Positions 34,730-41,735 of a stretch of DNA of 41,735 nucleotides are shown in pieces (the first letter of the stretch is position 1; every line of letters begins with the position of its first letter). Below the pieces are notes generated by a model. It saw nothing but the letters and a program-made list of their open reading frames with translations, was not told where the DNA came from and searched no databases. The translations under genes and the position numbers were made by a program. Origin of the DNA: Clostridia bacterium (lineage in GTDB: Bacteria > Bacillota > Clostridia > Christensenellales > CAG-138); contig JAEDCW010000009.1 in assembly GCA_016293975.1 (NCBI GenBank), forward strand, positions 1-41,735, read 5' to 3'.

Positions 34730-35751
34730 TTCTCCTCCGTTATCGATGCCCTGTGAGCAATAAGCTCAGCCGCAATGCTTATGGCGATCTCCGCAGGCGT
34801 CTCCGCACCTATCTCAAGGCCTATCGGCGTATGTATCCTTGCAAGCTCGCTTTCGGGTATGCCCATATCGATAAGCCGCTTATTCGTTGAAGCTATCTTG
34901 TGGCGACTGCCTATAACACCTATGTAGCTCGCTTTAGTGCGCAGTACCTGGCTCAACAGCTCAAAGTCGTTCTGATGACCTCGCGTCATTATGACGCAAT
35001 AGTCGTTTTCAGTCACGTTTATCTTTGCGCCTATGTCTGTAAAGTCGCCGAGTATTGTGTCTGCGGCAGTCGGGAAAAGCGTCTTATCAGCAAACTTCTC
35101 CCTATCTTCAAACACCATGACACAGAACCCGATATGGCTCAATACGGGTACAAGCTCCTGCGATACGTGGCCACCGCCAAACACATACACTATGCCTGCT
35201 CTCGTTATGGGCTCGACGTAGTACGTAGTGTCTCCCTGCTTGAGCATGGCGCGGTATTTCAGCAGTGGCAGTATTGCGCTCTCATCAATTCCGCTATTGA
35301 ATACCATGCCCTCGCCTTCGGTGTATATGTCCATAGCCACAACGCCGCCTGTATCTATTCGGGTAATCAACCATGCGTTCGCCCTGCGTGAAAACAGCTT
35401 CGCCGCATAGTCAAACAGTGCGATGGCCTTTGCGTCATTCCCTGCAAAGAACCGGAAATATACCACAACGGAGCCGCCGCATATCATACCTATGTCCGCC
35501 GTCTGATTGTGGCTGAGGTTAAAGCCCTGTGTAAATTCTCTGCGCTCCTTGAGCGCCTTTTTTGCAAGCTTTATGCTTTCGTATTCCACAGCGCCGCCAC
35601 CGACCGTGCCTGCGGTAGTGCCGTCCGCAAAAAGCACCATCTTTGCGCCGCTTCCACGGGGTGTGGAGCCGGAACTCGCTATTATGCTGCACAGCACCAT
35701 GTCCTCGCCGCGGCTTATGGCATCACGCATTTTTATGAACAAGCTTTCCAT
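34726..35751 (-). CDS. XdhC/CoxI family molybdenum cofactor insertion protein
   Basis: 341 residues. The N-terminal XdhC/CoxI domain contains SIIASSGSTPRGSGAKM and GTVGGGAVEYESI. The C-terminal Rossmann-type XdhC domain contains YVFGGGHVSQELVPVLSHIGF and VIMTRGHQNDFELL. XdhC binds molybdopterin cofactor, promotes its sulfuration and delivers it to xanthine dehydrogenase-type enzymes. Coupled to the NTPase gene; upstream lies the broken mog-like gene, so the locus once carried more of the pathway. No molybdenum hydroxylase is in the window. Confidence 0.9.
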   Translation of the reverse strand: MESLFIKMRDAISRGEDMVLCSIIASSGSTPRGSGAKMVLFADGTTAGTVGGGAVEYESIKLAKKALKERREFTQGFNLSHNQTADIGMICGGSVVVYFRFFAGNDAKAIALFDYAAKLFSRRANAWLITRIDTGGVVAMDIYTEGEGMVFNSGIDESAILPLLKYRAMLKQGDTTYYVEPITRAGIVYVFGGGHVSQELVPVLSHIGFCVMVFEDREKFADKTLFPTAADTILGDFTDIGAKINVTENDYCVIMTRGHQNDFELLSQVLRTKASYIGVIGSRHKIASTNKRLIDMGIPESELARIHTPIGLEIGAETPAEIAISIAAELIAHRASITEEK

Positions 35752-35823
35752 TTATCTGCACCTCGCAAAACATTTTGGTTTGTTTATCAATTGTCGGCAT
35801 ATGCCGAGCAAGCCACATCTCTC

Positions 35824-36213
35824 TTATTTCGACAACATGCTCAACACATGGTCGAGCACCGGCAAAATCGCGCCTAGGCTTTCCGCCGCCTCATTCCCGC
35901 TTCCGGGCAGGTTGACTATAAGGGAGTTTGTCCGCACTCCGGCAATGCCCCGCGACAAGCTCGCCCTCGGTGCTACGCGAAAGCACTCGCTTCTCATAAG
36001 CTCATGTATGTCCGGCACAGCACTTTCTATAACAGTCATAGCGGCTTCCGGTGTTACCTCGCAACGGGCAAGTCCCGAGCCGCCGCAAGTCATAATCAGG
36101 TTTGTTTTCAATTCATCTGCTCAACGACTAAGCTCTGCGCTTATGCGCTCCATGTCGTTTGGCAGTATCGCGGTGTAAGCGACCTCGCAGCCGCTTCTCT
36201 TTTGAATAATCAC
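35824..36213 (-). pseudogene. MogA/MoaB-type molybdopterin protein, N-terminally deleted, in-frame TGA
   Basis: The frame gives VIIQKRSGCEVAYTAILPND and MERISAELSR, then a TGA (36124-36126), then ADELKTNLIMTCGGSGLARC, EVTPEA and finally SRGIAGVRTNSLIVNLPGS. The GGxG...TPEA and NLPGS motifs mark the MoCF domain of molybdopterin adenylyltransferases. The first about 30 residues (VITVSDRG-type) are missing and replaced by aldo/keto reductase-derived DNA. A TTG at 36111 could start 95 residues, but without the N-terminal strands the fold is incomplete. Non-functional. Confidence 0.72.
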
Positions 36214-36374
36214 TGTGCTTTTTGCGCTCCTCTATCATTTTCACAAACCATTCTACCATATTGGAGTCCGCATGAGAGAAAACAAGGAATGCTTCGTGCC
36301 AAGACCGTGATTGCCGCCATATCCTCTGCGGTCAGCTCAAAGTTAAACTCATCGTGAAACAAAAGACGGCGGTC
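36202..36374 (-). pseudogene. Aldo/keto reductase C-terminal remnant
   Basis: Three frames together read FHDEFNFELTAEDMAAI, then LGTKHSLFS, then SHADSNMVEWFVKMIEERKK, the usual C-terminus of aldo/keto reductases. Two frameshifts (near 36300 and 36277) break it. The upstream end runs into the truncated XRE gene and the downstream end into the mog remnant, so it lies between two junctions. Confidence 0.6.
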
Positions 36375-36616
36375 AAACAACAGATTGCCGAGTCAGCCTG
36401 CAATCCGCCGCCCATTTCTTCCTCATCCTTAAGTAAATAATCCAGCGAACATTGAAACATCTCGCTCATGCGTATCAGTTTATCCGTTTCAGGGTAGGCA
36501 AGATTGCTTTCCCATTTGCTTACAGACTGTCTGGATACGCCAAGAGCAGCCGCAATCTGTTCCTGCGTGTAATTGTTTTCTTTGCGTAGTTTTGATAATT
36601 TATCGCCTAATGTCAT
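36332..36616 (-). CDS. XRE-family regulator, truncated and fused to foreign sequence
   Basis: 94 residues. An XRE helix-turn-helix (1-65: KLRKENNYTQEQIAAALGVS, RQSVSKWESNLAYP) is followed by the dimer-type segment DKLIRMSEMFQCSLDYLLKD typical of Clostridial regulators. From about residue 70 the sequence (GGGLQADSAICC...) is aldo/keto reductase DNA read out of frame, so the original C-terminal domain is lost. The ATG at 36616 has GGAGGACGCACT upstream. A palindrome in its promoter suggests autoregulation, which the intact DNA-binding domain might still do. Confidence 0.7.
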   Translation of the reverse strand: MTLGDKLSKLRKENNYTQEQIAAALGVSRQSVSKWESNLAYPETDKLIRMSEMFQCSLDYLLKDEEEMGGGLQADSAICCLTAVFCFTMSLTLS

Positions 36617-36633
36617 AGTGCGTCCTCCATTCT

Positions 36634-36658
36634 GAACGATTCGTTCGCACCAATAATA
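36634..36658 (-). promoter_or_regulatory. Operator palindrome and -10 of the truncated XRE gene
   Basis: GAACGATTCGTTC (36634-36646) is a perfect 6-1-6 palindrome. It lies just downstream of a TATTAT (-10, minus strand, 36653-36658) and 18 bases upstream of the start codon. Probably the regulator's own operator. Confidence 0.55.
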
Positions 36659-36748
36659 CCATTTTGATGTCTGAAAGACCACCAACAGCACGGTTCTAAA
36701 TGTAAACTTCAGGTTGCATCGGCGGATTTATGCCGTCAAATCAGGGAT

Positions 36749-37099
36749 TCAGTCCAAAACAACGCCCTTTTTCTTCCCATTTTTCTTTCTCGGATACTGC
36801 CGGATTCGGGTGACAAAATCGAGATTGACGATTTCCCGTTCGCCGGAATTTCTCTCAATGACCATACCTCCGTCATCAATTTCTTTGATAACGCCCTGTA
36901 TGCTGCCTTCAATTGAGGTAATCGTATAGATGATGCATTCTTCCCCGATAAATTGCTTTGCAAGCTCTTTCATAACAACATTCTCCTTGTTTTGTTTTCT
37001 TCGGTTTTGTATCTGCCACACAGCCGCCGCTGTTCGTCGCCTTTTCAGGATACAGAAAAAGATAATCAGCGCAACAATAATCACCAAATAAGCTTCCAT
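36749..37099 (-). CDS. DUF6897-like protein with optional membrane anchor
   Basis: The C-terminal 74 residues (from M43, ATG at 36973) have the small beta-barrel look of DUF6897: KELAKQFIGEECIIYTI, GSIQGVIKEIDDGGMVIE and NLDFVTRIRQYPRKKNGKKK. The frame extends upstream to an ATG at 37099, adding a membrane helix (1-18) and a basic stretch. Both starts have strong ribosome sites (AGGAGG before 37099, AAGGAG before 36973). The gene may thus give a membrane-anchored and a free form. Third gene after the XRE/DUF3169 pair. Function unknown. Confidence 0.75.
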   Translation of the reverse strand: MEAYLVIIVALIIFFCILKRRRTAAAVWQIQNRRKQNKENVVMKELAKQFIGEECIIYTITSIEGSIQGVIKEIDDGGMVIERNSGEREIVNLDFVTRIRQYPRKKNGKKKGVVLD

Positions 37100-37121
37100 T
37101 GCCTGTCCTCCTGCGTTTCCG

Positions 37122-37913
37122 TCAGGAAATCTTATTCCCTGCCTTTGAATACTTTAATGCTTCCCTGCAATACACCGACTGATTGACAATCCAAATCAAA
37201 CATACCGCAAGTGAAGGTAAGAATCCTATCCCGAAAACAAGCGCACAGATAGCAAGCACAATGGACAGGATTGTACAAACCATGTTTGTGGCAGCATAAG
37301 CTTTAAACGCACACTTGCCGATCATGATCTTCTCGGCTTCATCACAACTGTCCATCCATTTCTTTTGAAACTTCGCATCATAGACGGACGCTGTTTTTTC
37401 GGGGTTCATTTTTTTGGTGGTATCAACGCATTTCTGCTGAAAAACGACCGCTTCGATCATTATGGCAAAAAAGCCGGCAATGCCCACAAGGAACAGAGCG
37501 TCACTGGATTCATTTTCAAAAGTTTCAAAGCCATTGGCATAGGATGCCGCAATGAGGAAGTAAGAGAGAATCAAAGCTGCGCTTGTAACCCAAATCACGA
37601 TAGAAAGTTTTTTGTCAATCGTATCCGATATTTCCTCATTCTCGCCGTCCCAAGCGGAGAGCAGCTTCCTTGCGCTCCGATAAATCGAAATACAGACCAC
37701 AGGCACGATCACCGCGATCGCCAGCATCAGCCATGGGGCGATGTATGTTCCAAAAAACGCTCCCGCAGTTTTCATGCCTCCCGCCAGCGTGTTCAATCCA
37801 TATTTTGCAGAGCAAAAGCCTATCGCCCCGCCGATAATCAAGCATATTACCATAATGAGTATAAATTTCGGCAGAGCCTTACGATTTGCCTTTTTGATTT
37901 CATTGTTGTCCAT
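37122..37913 (-). CDS. DUF3169 family membrane protein
   Basis: 263 residues with about six membrane helices in two groups (15-100 and 100-255). The first group is preceded by a basic start (KKANRKALPKF). Proteins of this family regularly follow a small XRE regulator, as here, and are of unknown function. The start is ATG 37913 with AGGAGGAAGAAGAGA upstream, overlapping the end of the regulator gene by 14 bases. It is 22 bases upstream of the DUF6897-like gene, so the three form an operon. Confidence 0.82.
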   Translation of the reverse strand: MDNNEIKKANRKALPKFILIMVICLIIGGAIGFCSAKYGLNTLAGGMKTAGAFFGTYIAPWLMLAIAVIVPVVCISIYRSARKLLSAWDGENEEISDTIDKKLSIVIWVTSAALILSYFLIAASYANGFETFENESSDALFLVGIAGFFAIMIEAVVFQQKCVDTTKKMNPEKTASVYDAKFQKKWMDSCDEAEKIMIGKCAFKAYAATNMVCTILSIVLAICALVFGIGFLPSLAVCLIWIVNQSVYCREALKYSKAGNKIS

Positions 37914-38121
37914 TCTCTTCTTCCTCCTGTAAATAGAAAACATCTTCCACCTTGACGCCGCATACCCTTGCAATCGTCAGGGCAAGGGTGACGGACGGCG
38001 AATAATCGCCCCGTTCAATCAGGCTGATTGTCTGCCTTGAAACGCCGCATAAGCGTCCCATTTCCTGCTGATTAACATTCAGAGCGGCTCTGCGTTCTTT
38101 CAAACGGTTTCGCAGTATCAT
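37900..38121 (-). CDS. Small XRE-family regulator (HTH only)
   Basis: 73 residues, almost entirely an XRE helix-turn-helix: RNRLKERRAALNVNQQEMGR, LCGVSRQTISLIERGDYSPS, then VTLALTIARVCGVKVEDVFYL. Such one-domain regulators usually repress their own operon with DUF3169-type proteins. GGAGGTGCTGT precedes the ATG. Its promoter region contains several TTGTCA/TGACAA units. Confidence 0.92.
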   Translation of the reverse strand: MILRNRLKERRAALNVNQQEMGRLCGVSRQTISLIERGDYSPSVTLALTIARVCGVKVEDVFYLQEEEENGQQ

Positions 38122-38156
38122 ACAGCACCTCCATCTGACAATCTCCTTTGTCTAAT

Positions 38157-38209
38157 TGACAACTACCATTGTCATATTGCATTATACTCTTGTCATTCAT
38201 GATTGTCAA
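38157..38209 (-). promoter_or_regulatory. Sigma-A promoter and operators of the XRE/DUF3169 operon
   Basis: Minus strand: TTGACA (38204-38209) and TATAAT (38181-38186) with exactly 17 bases between, a perfect consensus promoter. Downstream lies the inverted repeat TGACAA-n6-TTGTCA (38157-38174). Further TGACA units lie in the spacer and leader. They are candidate sites for the XRE repressor. Confidence 0.85.
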
Positions 38210-38340
38210 TAGGGTTCATAAAAAAGATATCTGCCTGATTATTATGAATTCAAGCAGCTATACACAAATATCCAGTTTAATTGAAAGCCCCTTACCTGAT
38301 ATGCTTACCGTGAATATTCTTACTGAGCGGCTTACCATAC

Positions 38341-38487
38341 TCAGCCAACGATGGCTCGATCGATATACTCTCCGACAACAGTATAACGGTTCGCCTCCGC
38401 ATATTCATAGCAAACCTTGAGCTGTCCCTCAATGGACTGCTCCGTCTGGCTGTGGCTGGAAAAGCGGGCGTAAATGACTACATTCAT
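38341..38487 (-). pseudogene. Serine recombinase, N-terminal 48 residues only
   Basis: NVVIYARFSSHSQTEQSIEG and YIDRA are the start of the resolvase domain of large serine recombinases; the catalytic Ser is in ARFSS. The frame leaves the family after YIDRA and stops five codons later; full-length proteins have about 500 residues. Good ribosome site (GAGGAGG) and ATG at 38487. The break marks the boundary between element and resident chromosome; the rest is deleted or replaced. Confidence 0.82.
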
Positions 38488-38518
38488 ACAGAATCCTCCT
38501 CTCCGATTTTTATTATAG

Positions 38519-38707
38519 TCATCCGCTCTCCGGTGTCGAATGTGCCGCATATTCCGGGTGCTTCAGAAGCCACTTTGCAAAATAGGCCCTGCCCTCGTCG
38601 CTGGCGTAAAACTTACGCAGCTCCGGGAGCATGGCCTTGGCAAAGGAGGTAAGCAGTTCCTCCGGCAGTGCGACCTGCGTGTAGTCGATCTTGCGATATT
38701 CTCCCAT
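38519..38707 (-). CDS. Small conserved mobile-element protein
   Basis: 62 residues, mostly helical, with KAMLPELRKFYASDEGRAYF and AKWLLKHPEYA. I recognise it only as a small gene commonly found between parB and the recombinase in such elements; no function is known. The ATG at 38707 follows AAGGAGGTGCGGCC. Confidence 0.65.
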   Translation of the reverse strand: MGEYRKIDYTQVALPEELLTSFAKAMLPELRKFYASDEGRAYFAKWLLKHPEYAAHSTPESG

Positions 38708-38720
38708 AGGCCGCACCTCC

Positions 38721-39560
38721 TTATCGCTCCCGGTCGGTTCGTCGGCGGTAGTCCCGCTCACAGAGCTTCACCACGGCGTCCTCAATCTGAGCGGCAGTAT
38801 AGCTCTGGGGGAAATACTTGCGGATGCGTTCCATTGGAATCTTGAGTCGGGCCTTCTGGTTGGCTTTTTCCTCTGACATAATGGTTTGGATGACTGCCTT
38901 GGTCAGTGTCCCTTCCCGGTCGTCCTTGTGCATCCGCCACGCCTGTGAATAGGATGGGGTGCAGTCGTTGATGGCACACTGTTCCAAAACCTCCCGCTGG
39001 ATGGATTCGTCAAGGAACGAAAGCTCCACGCCGACAGACAAGGCTATTTCGCCTTTATCCATCTTTTCAAGGAACTCAGGAATGAGATGAGTCAGGCGGA
39101 TATAGCGCTTAACGGTATCCTTGCTGATTCCTTCTTGCTCTCCGATTACTTCCGTGGACAACTTCGGTGCAATTTGCTCCGAAGTTATGTCTGTTCTTTG
39201 TCCCTGATGCTTCAGGGCATCAGCTTTCAACTTATACGAAAATGCCTTTTCAGAGGGCAGAATATGTTCCCGATGCAGATTACTGTCCACCACCGCAATG
39301 GCGGCAGCATCCCGGTCGAGGGCATAAATCAAGGCAGGAACCTCGGTGATCCCTGCCTTTTGTGCTGCGTGTAAGCGGCGGTGACCGCTTACGACTTCAT
39401 ATTCCTCTGTATTTTCAATCGGTCGGACGATCAGCGGTGAGAGAATGCCTTGCGTCTGTATACTTTCGATCAGCGTATTCATCTCCGCATCGTCCCGGAC
39501 CTGATAGGGGTTGTTTTCAAAGGGGCGCAGCTTGGAAACTGCAATGTTGGTTTGTTTCAT
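38721..39560 (-). CDS. ParB/Spo0J-type partition protein of the mobile element
   Basis: 279 residues. The ParB N-terminal (CTPase) domain runs to about residue 95, with VVSGHRRLHAAQ (about 56-67) and NLHREHILPSEKAFSYKL (about 94-111). A central helix-turn-helix (EQEGISKDTVKRYIRLTHLI) and a helical C-terminus follow. In integrative or mobilizable elements, such proteins help maintenance of the excised circle or regulate transfer genes. The start overlaps the relaxase stop by four bases. No parA is in the visible part. Confidence 0.9.
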   Translation of the reverse strand: MKQTNIAVSKLRPFENNPYQVRDDAEMNTLIESIQTQGILSPLIVRPIENTEEYEVVSGHRRLHAAQKAGITEVPALIYALDRDAAAIAVVDSNLHREHILPSEKAFSYKLKADALKHQGQRTDITSEQIAPKLSTEVIGEQEGISKDTVKRYIRLTHLIPEFLEKMDKGEIALSVGVELSFLDESIQREVLEQCAINDCTPSYSQAWRMHKDDREGTLTKAVIQTIMSEEKANQKARLKIPMERIRKYFPQSYTAAQIEDAVVKLCERDYRRRTDRER

Positions 39561-40936
39561 CGTTCAATCTTCCTCTCTTTCTTTCGTGTCAGGTTGTTGT
39601 GTTCCATTTCGGTTTTACGCTCGGCATCCAGAAGCTCCTGTATTTTGGGAATGTGCTCTGCGATACGCAGAACGGTTTTCCTCTCCCGTCGCAAAGGAGT
39701 GAGCTCTTTTGTAATCTTTTTGCAGTGTTCCTTCAGGCCAGCTTCTTCCTCCGGAGATTTCACTCGGCGCAGCTTCAGGCGCAGGGCGTAGCGCTGTTCC
39801 TCCAGCGCCGAAATCCGGGCGGTCAACCCCTCCTGAAATGACAAAAGCTCCTTTGGCGACTCAATACGGTGGTCGCAAAGGAGCTTGTATTCTTCCAGAT
39901 ATTGATCCAGCTTCCGTACCTCCGCCCGCATGGCCGGTGATAAAGGGCGGCGGTCGGTGTTTTCAATGTTGCTGCCAGTGCAGATTTTCAGCAGTTCAAT
40001 GAAAATCTCGAACAGCAGCGTAACGGTATCTTGCCTCTGCGCCTGCCGCAGGTGATACTCAATAGCTAGCAGCGGTGCTCGTTTTCGCTGCGGATAGGCG
40101 TATCCGTACAGCTCCGGCTTCCGCTGGTTTTCAAGGCACCGCTCCCGGATGGCTTCTCTGCTAAACTGTGGCCCAAGGCTGTCAATGCGGATAGGGCGCT
40201 GCCAGCCGTCGATGATGACGGAGGGGTGGGCATAATGGAAGTCCCGCTGGAAGCGATAGCCCAAACATTTCAGGTAATATTCAATTTCACGGAATGAACC
40301 GCACTTGGCCAGCGCCTCCTCCACATCCCGGCGCAGCATATCCCGGTGGGTCTGCTTACCTGCCTTGTGGACCCAGTACTCTTTCTTCTTGCCCTTGGAG
40401 TAGAAATCGCTGTTTTCCAGCACAGACAGCTCGTGTTCTCGGCAGATCTCATCGGAGATTTTACGCAGCTCCTTGTGGTCGCCGATTTTGTTTTTGAACT
40501 TTGCGCCGTCCTTAAAGGACACGGGATTCACAACAAAATGGCAGTGAACATTGTCGGTGTTCAGGTGGACGGTGACCATCACTTGATACCGATCGCCCCA
40601 CATTTGCCGTGCGGTTTCCTTGCCAATGGCGAATGCCTGCTCCGGCGTTACCTCGCCCTCACGAAAGCTCTGAATGCCGTGGTAGCCCACCACCTTGCCA
40701 CGCAACCCGAATCGCCGCTGCACGGCGATCATCTCGGCATAGGCGTTCTGTGCCGAGCAGTTGATACCGCCCACAAACATCTTGCGGTCGGTTTTATCAT
40801 CGTTCTCTGCGTAACGCAGGGCAGCATACAAATCCTCGTCCAGATATTCCGGTGCGGTGGTCTTGTCGGGATTGTCGGCGTAGTCCAGCGTGGCTTTCAG
40901 ATTTTTGAACACAGGCCAAAAGCCTGTAACAGCCAT
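39557..40936 (-). CDS. Relaxase (mobilization nuclease, MOB-P-like)
   Basis: 459 residues. The N-terminal relaxase domain has the metal-binding triad HLNTDNVHCH (H124, H131, H133), preceded by YHGIQSF (85-91), as in PF03432 relaxases. Candidate catalytic tyrosines are near the N-terminus (Y20). The C-terminal half is coiled-coil-like (about 340-450). It nicks the element at oriT and pilots the strand into a recipient. The mobC gene lies six bases upstream and parB overlaps downstream, a typical mobilization operon. Confidence 0.92.
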   Translation of the reverse strand: MAVTGFWPVFKNLKATLDYADNPDKTTAPEYLDEDLYAALRYAENDDKTDRKMFVGGINCSAQNAYAEMIAVQRRFGLRGKVVGYHGIQSFREGEVTPEQAFAIGKETARQMWGDRYQVMVTVHLNTDNVHCHFVVNPVSFKDGAKFKNKIGDHKELRKISDEICREHELSVLENSDFYSKGKKKEYWVHKAGKQTHRDMLRRDVEEALAKCGSFREIEYYLKCLGYRFQRDFHYAHPSVIIDGWQRPIRIDSLGPQFSREAIRERCLENQRKPELYGYAYPQRKRAPLLAIEYHLRQAQRQDTVTLLFEIFIELLKICTGSNIENTDRRPLSPAMRAEVRKLDQYLEEYKLLCDHRIESPKELLSFQEGLTARISALEEQRYALRLKLRRVKSPEEEAGLKEHCKKITKELTPLRRERKTVLRIAEHIPKIQELLDAERKTEMEHNNLTRKKERKIER

Positions 40937-40942
40937 AGCGCA

Positions 40943-41218
40943 TCACCCCTTTCCCGGCAGCAGGAATTCTGCTGTGATCTGTTTCAGCACCGTGCAGATT
41001 TCTTTGTCCAGCTCCGGTGAACTGGCTTTATTCGCAAGCTCGCCCAGCTTTTCGAGGCAAGCAAAAAGAGCGTCAGGCGGAACTGCTCTCGGCTCGTACC
41101 CCAACGCTCTTTGCTTCACATATTCGGTTGTACTCAGTCCGCATTTTCGGGCTTTGGACTGGATTTTATCCTTTTCTCTTGCAGTCACACGGACGGCAAT
41201 ACGAACATCTTTCCCCAT
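40943..41218 (-). CDS. mobC: MobC-like relaxosome accessory protein
   Basis: 91 residues. Ribbon-helix-helix-like start (KDVRIAVRVTAREKDKIQSK) followed by the MobC helix segment CGLSTTEYVKQRALG. MobC proteins bind near oriT and help the relaxase. I prefer the ATG at 41218, since GGAGAG lies eight bases upstream, over the one at 41224. Six bases upstream of the relaxase gene. Confidence 0.88.
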   Translation of the reverse strand: MGKDVRIAVRVTAREKDKIQSKARKCGLSTTEYVKQRALGYEPRAVPPDALFACLEKLGELANKASSPELDKEICTVLKQITAEFLLPGKG

Positions 41219-41224
41219 ACACAT

Positions 41225-41499
41225 CTCTCCTTTCGGGGGATTGGGGGCTGCGCCCCCAAAGAGTCAGCCGATTTCGGCTGTGATTGGGACTTCTGTGGCA
41301 CACAAAGTCCCTGCTTGCTATACCGTAGGACGCACCCCGCAGGGCATAAAGAAAAGCGGCTGCCAGATACCGGGATTTCAGCGTATCTCTGCGCTGCACG
41401 ATGCCGCAAACCGCTTTCTTGCCTCTTGGCGTATTGCGCCAAAGTGGCTCTGATTCGGCTGCAAATACTGTAATTTGAGCCACATCTCGGCGTTTTGGC
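41225..41499. other. Candidate origin of transfer (oriT) region
   Basis: 275 bases without a gene just upstream of mobC. It holds several inverted repeats: GGGGGC-TGC-GCCCCC (about 41238-41252), GGGACTT with AAGTCCC (41286-41292 and 41305-41311), and AAGCGG with CCGCTT (about 41355 and 41411). Position next to mobC/relaxase and dense hairpins are what an oriT shows. The nick site itself cannot be pinned down by eye. Confidence 0.5.
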
Positions 41500-41735
41500 T
41501 CAGCCGAACATTTCAAGGTCATCCAGCACGCTCTTTTCATTTTCGGCTTGTTGCTCCTCGGTCAGCTCGAGTTGTACCTGCTCAAAAACAGGAGGTGCCG
41601 CAGCAAACGACACCTCCTGCAATTCCTCCCGTATGACCTGCCGAATATCATCCAGCAAAAAGCCGTTTACGGATGACTGGCGCTGCATTTCGTTTAAGAC
41701 CGCCGTTACCATAAAAGCGTTGCGGGATTTATCCA
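41500..41735 (-). CDS. ParR-like or accessory element protein, partial
   Basis: The C-terminal part (at least 77 residues) of a gene that begins beyond the window. DKSRNAFMVTAVLNEMQRQS and the acidic end (TEEQQAENEKSVLDDLEMFG) resemble small partition-adaptor proteins of the ParR type found with ParM in such elements. This is a weak assignment. Confidence 0.5.
   Translation of the reverse strand, partial: DKSRNAFMVTAVLNEMQRQSSVNGFLLDDIRQVIREELQEVSFAAAPPVFEQVQLELTEEQQAENEKSVLDDLEMFG

Noticed and set aside
36124..36126. Selenocysteine at the TGA of the mog-like gene, because selenium-dependent molybdenum hydroxylase loci carry xdhC and mog
   Set aside because: MogA-type proteins have no selenocysteine at this helix position, the gene also lacks its N-terminus, and I see no SECIS-like hairpin just downstream.
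1..41735. CRISPR arrays, tRNA and rRNA genes
   Set aside because: No regularly spaced repeats, no cloverleaf with TTCGA arm and no rRNA-like stretch were seen by eye; a covariance-model scan would be needed to exclude a tRNA firmly.

Overview
The window looks like a chromosomal piece of a Gram-positive anaerobe of the Clostridia (Bacillota). The grounds are the gene content (LCP wall protein, MurG, MnmE, CCA enzyme, BlaI/BlaR1 pair, prolipoprotein lipidation, KamA-type radical SAM enzyme, an Rnf-like flavoprotein operon), strong AGGAGG-type ribosome binding sites, and a mobilizable element of gut-Clostridia type at the right edge. No rRNA, tRNA or CRISPR array was recognised.

Layout. 0.1-13 kb is mostly housekeeping on the minus strand: an LCP wall-polymer ligase, a DinB-like gene broken by an early stop, a Na+/phosphate symporter-PhoU fusion, mnmE, a DUF1292 protein with a Cys/His/Asp-rich tail, a CCA-adding enzyme, murG and a large ABC ATPase-permease fusion. 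13.1-15.1 kb has a ferredoxin and a cupin facing an FAD-Rieske oxidoreductase. 15.2-16.6 kb holds two remnants: the N-terminal part of a type IIL restriction-modification protein, and the 3' part of a DUF5131 gene.

16.6-23.1 kb (minus strand) is the most distinctive part. It is a compact operon that reads tandem-repeat lipoprotein, apbE, rnfC, rnfD, rnfG, an unrecognised four-helix membrane protein, a NusG-II domain protein and a Gx transporter. rnfA, rnfE and rnfB are absent. RnfD, RnfG and both lipoprotein repeats carry ApbE-type flavinylation motifs (D-x-x-S/C-x-A/V-T). I read it as an extracytoplasmic flavin-based electron-transfer module lacking the usual Rnf membrane core.

23.6-31 kb: a KamA-family radical SAM enzyme, an ECF sigma/anti-sigma pair, a convergent BlaI/BlaR1-type pair with clear operators, a small membrane protein and lgt. 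31.1-36.6 kb: a macro-domain protein, an intact xdhC plus NTPase pair, and a cluster of decaying genes (two GNATs, a RelB-type antitoxin, a mog-like gene, an aldo/keto reductase tail fused to a truncated XRE regulator). 36.7-38.1 kb: an XRE/DUF3169/DUF6897 operon with a near-perfect sigma-A promoter.

38.34 kb to the end is one end of an integrated mobilizable element on the minus strand: a partition-type gene, a candidate oriT, mobC, a relaxase, parB, a small conserved gene and a serine recombinase cut off after about 47 residues. The cut recombinase suggests this end has been deleted and that the element cannot excise with this enzyme.
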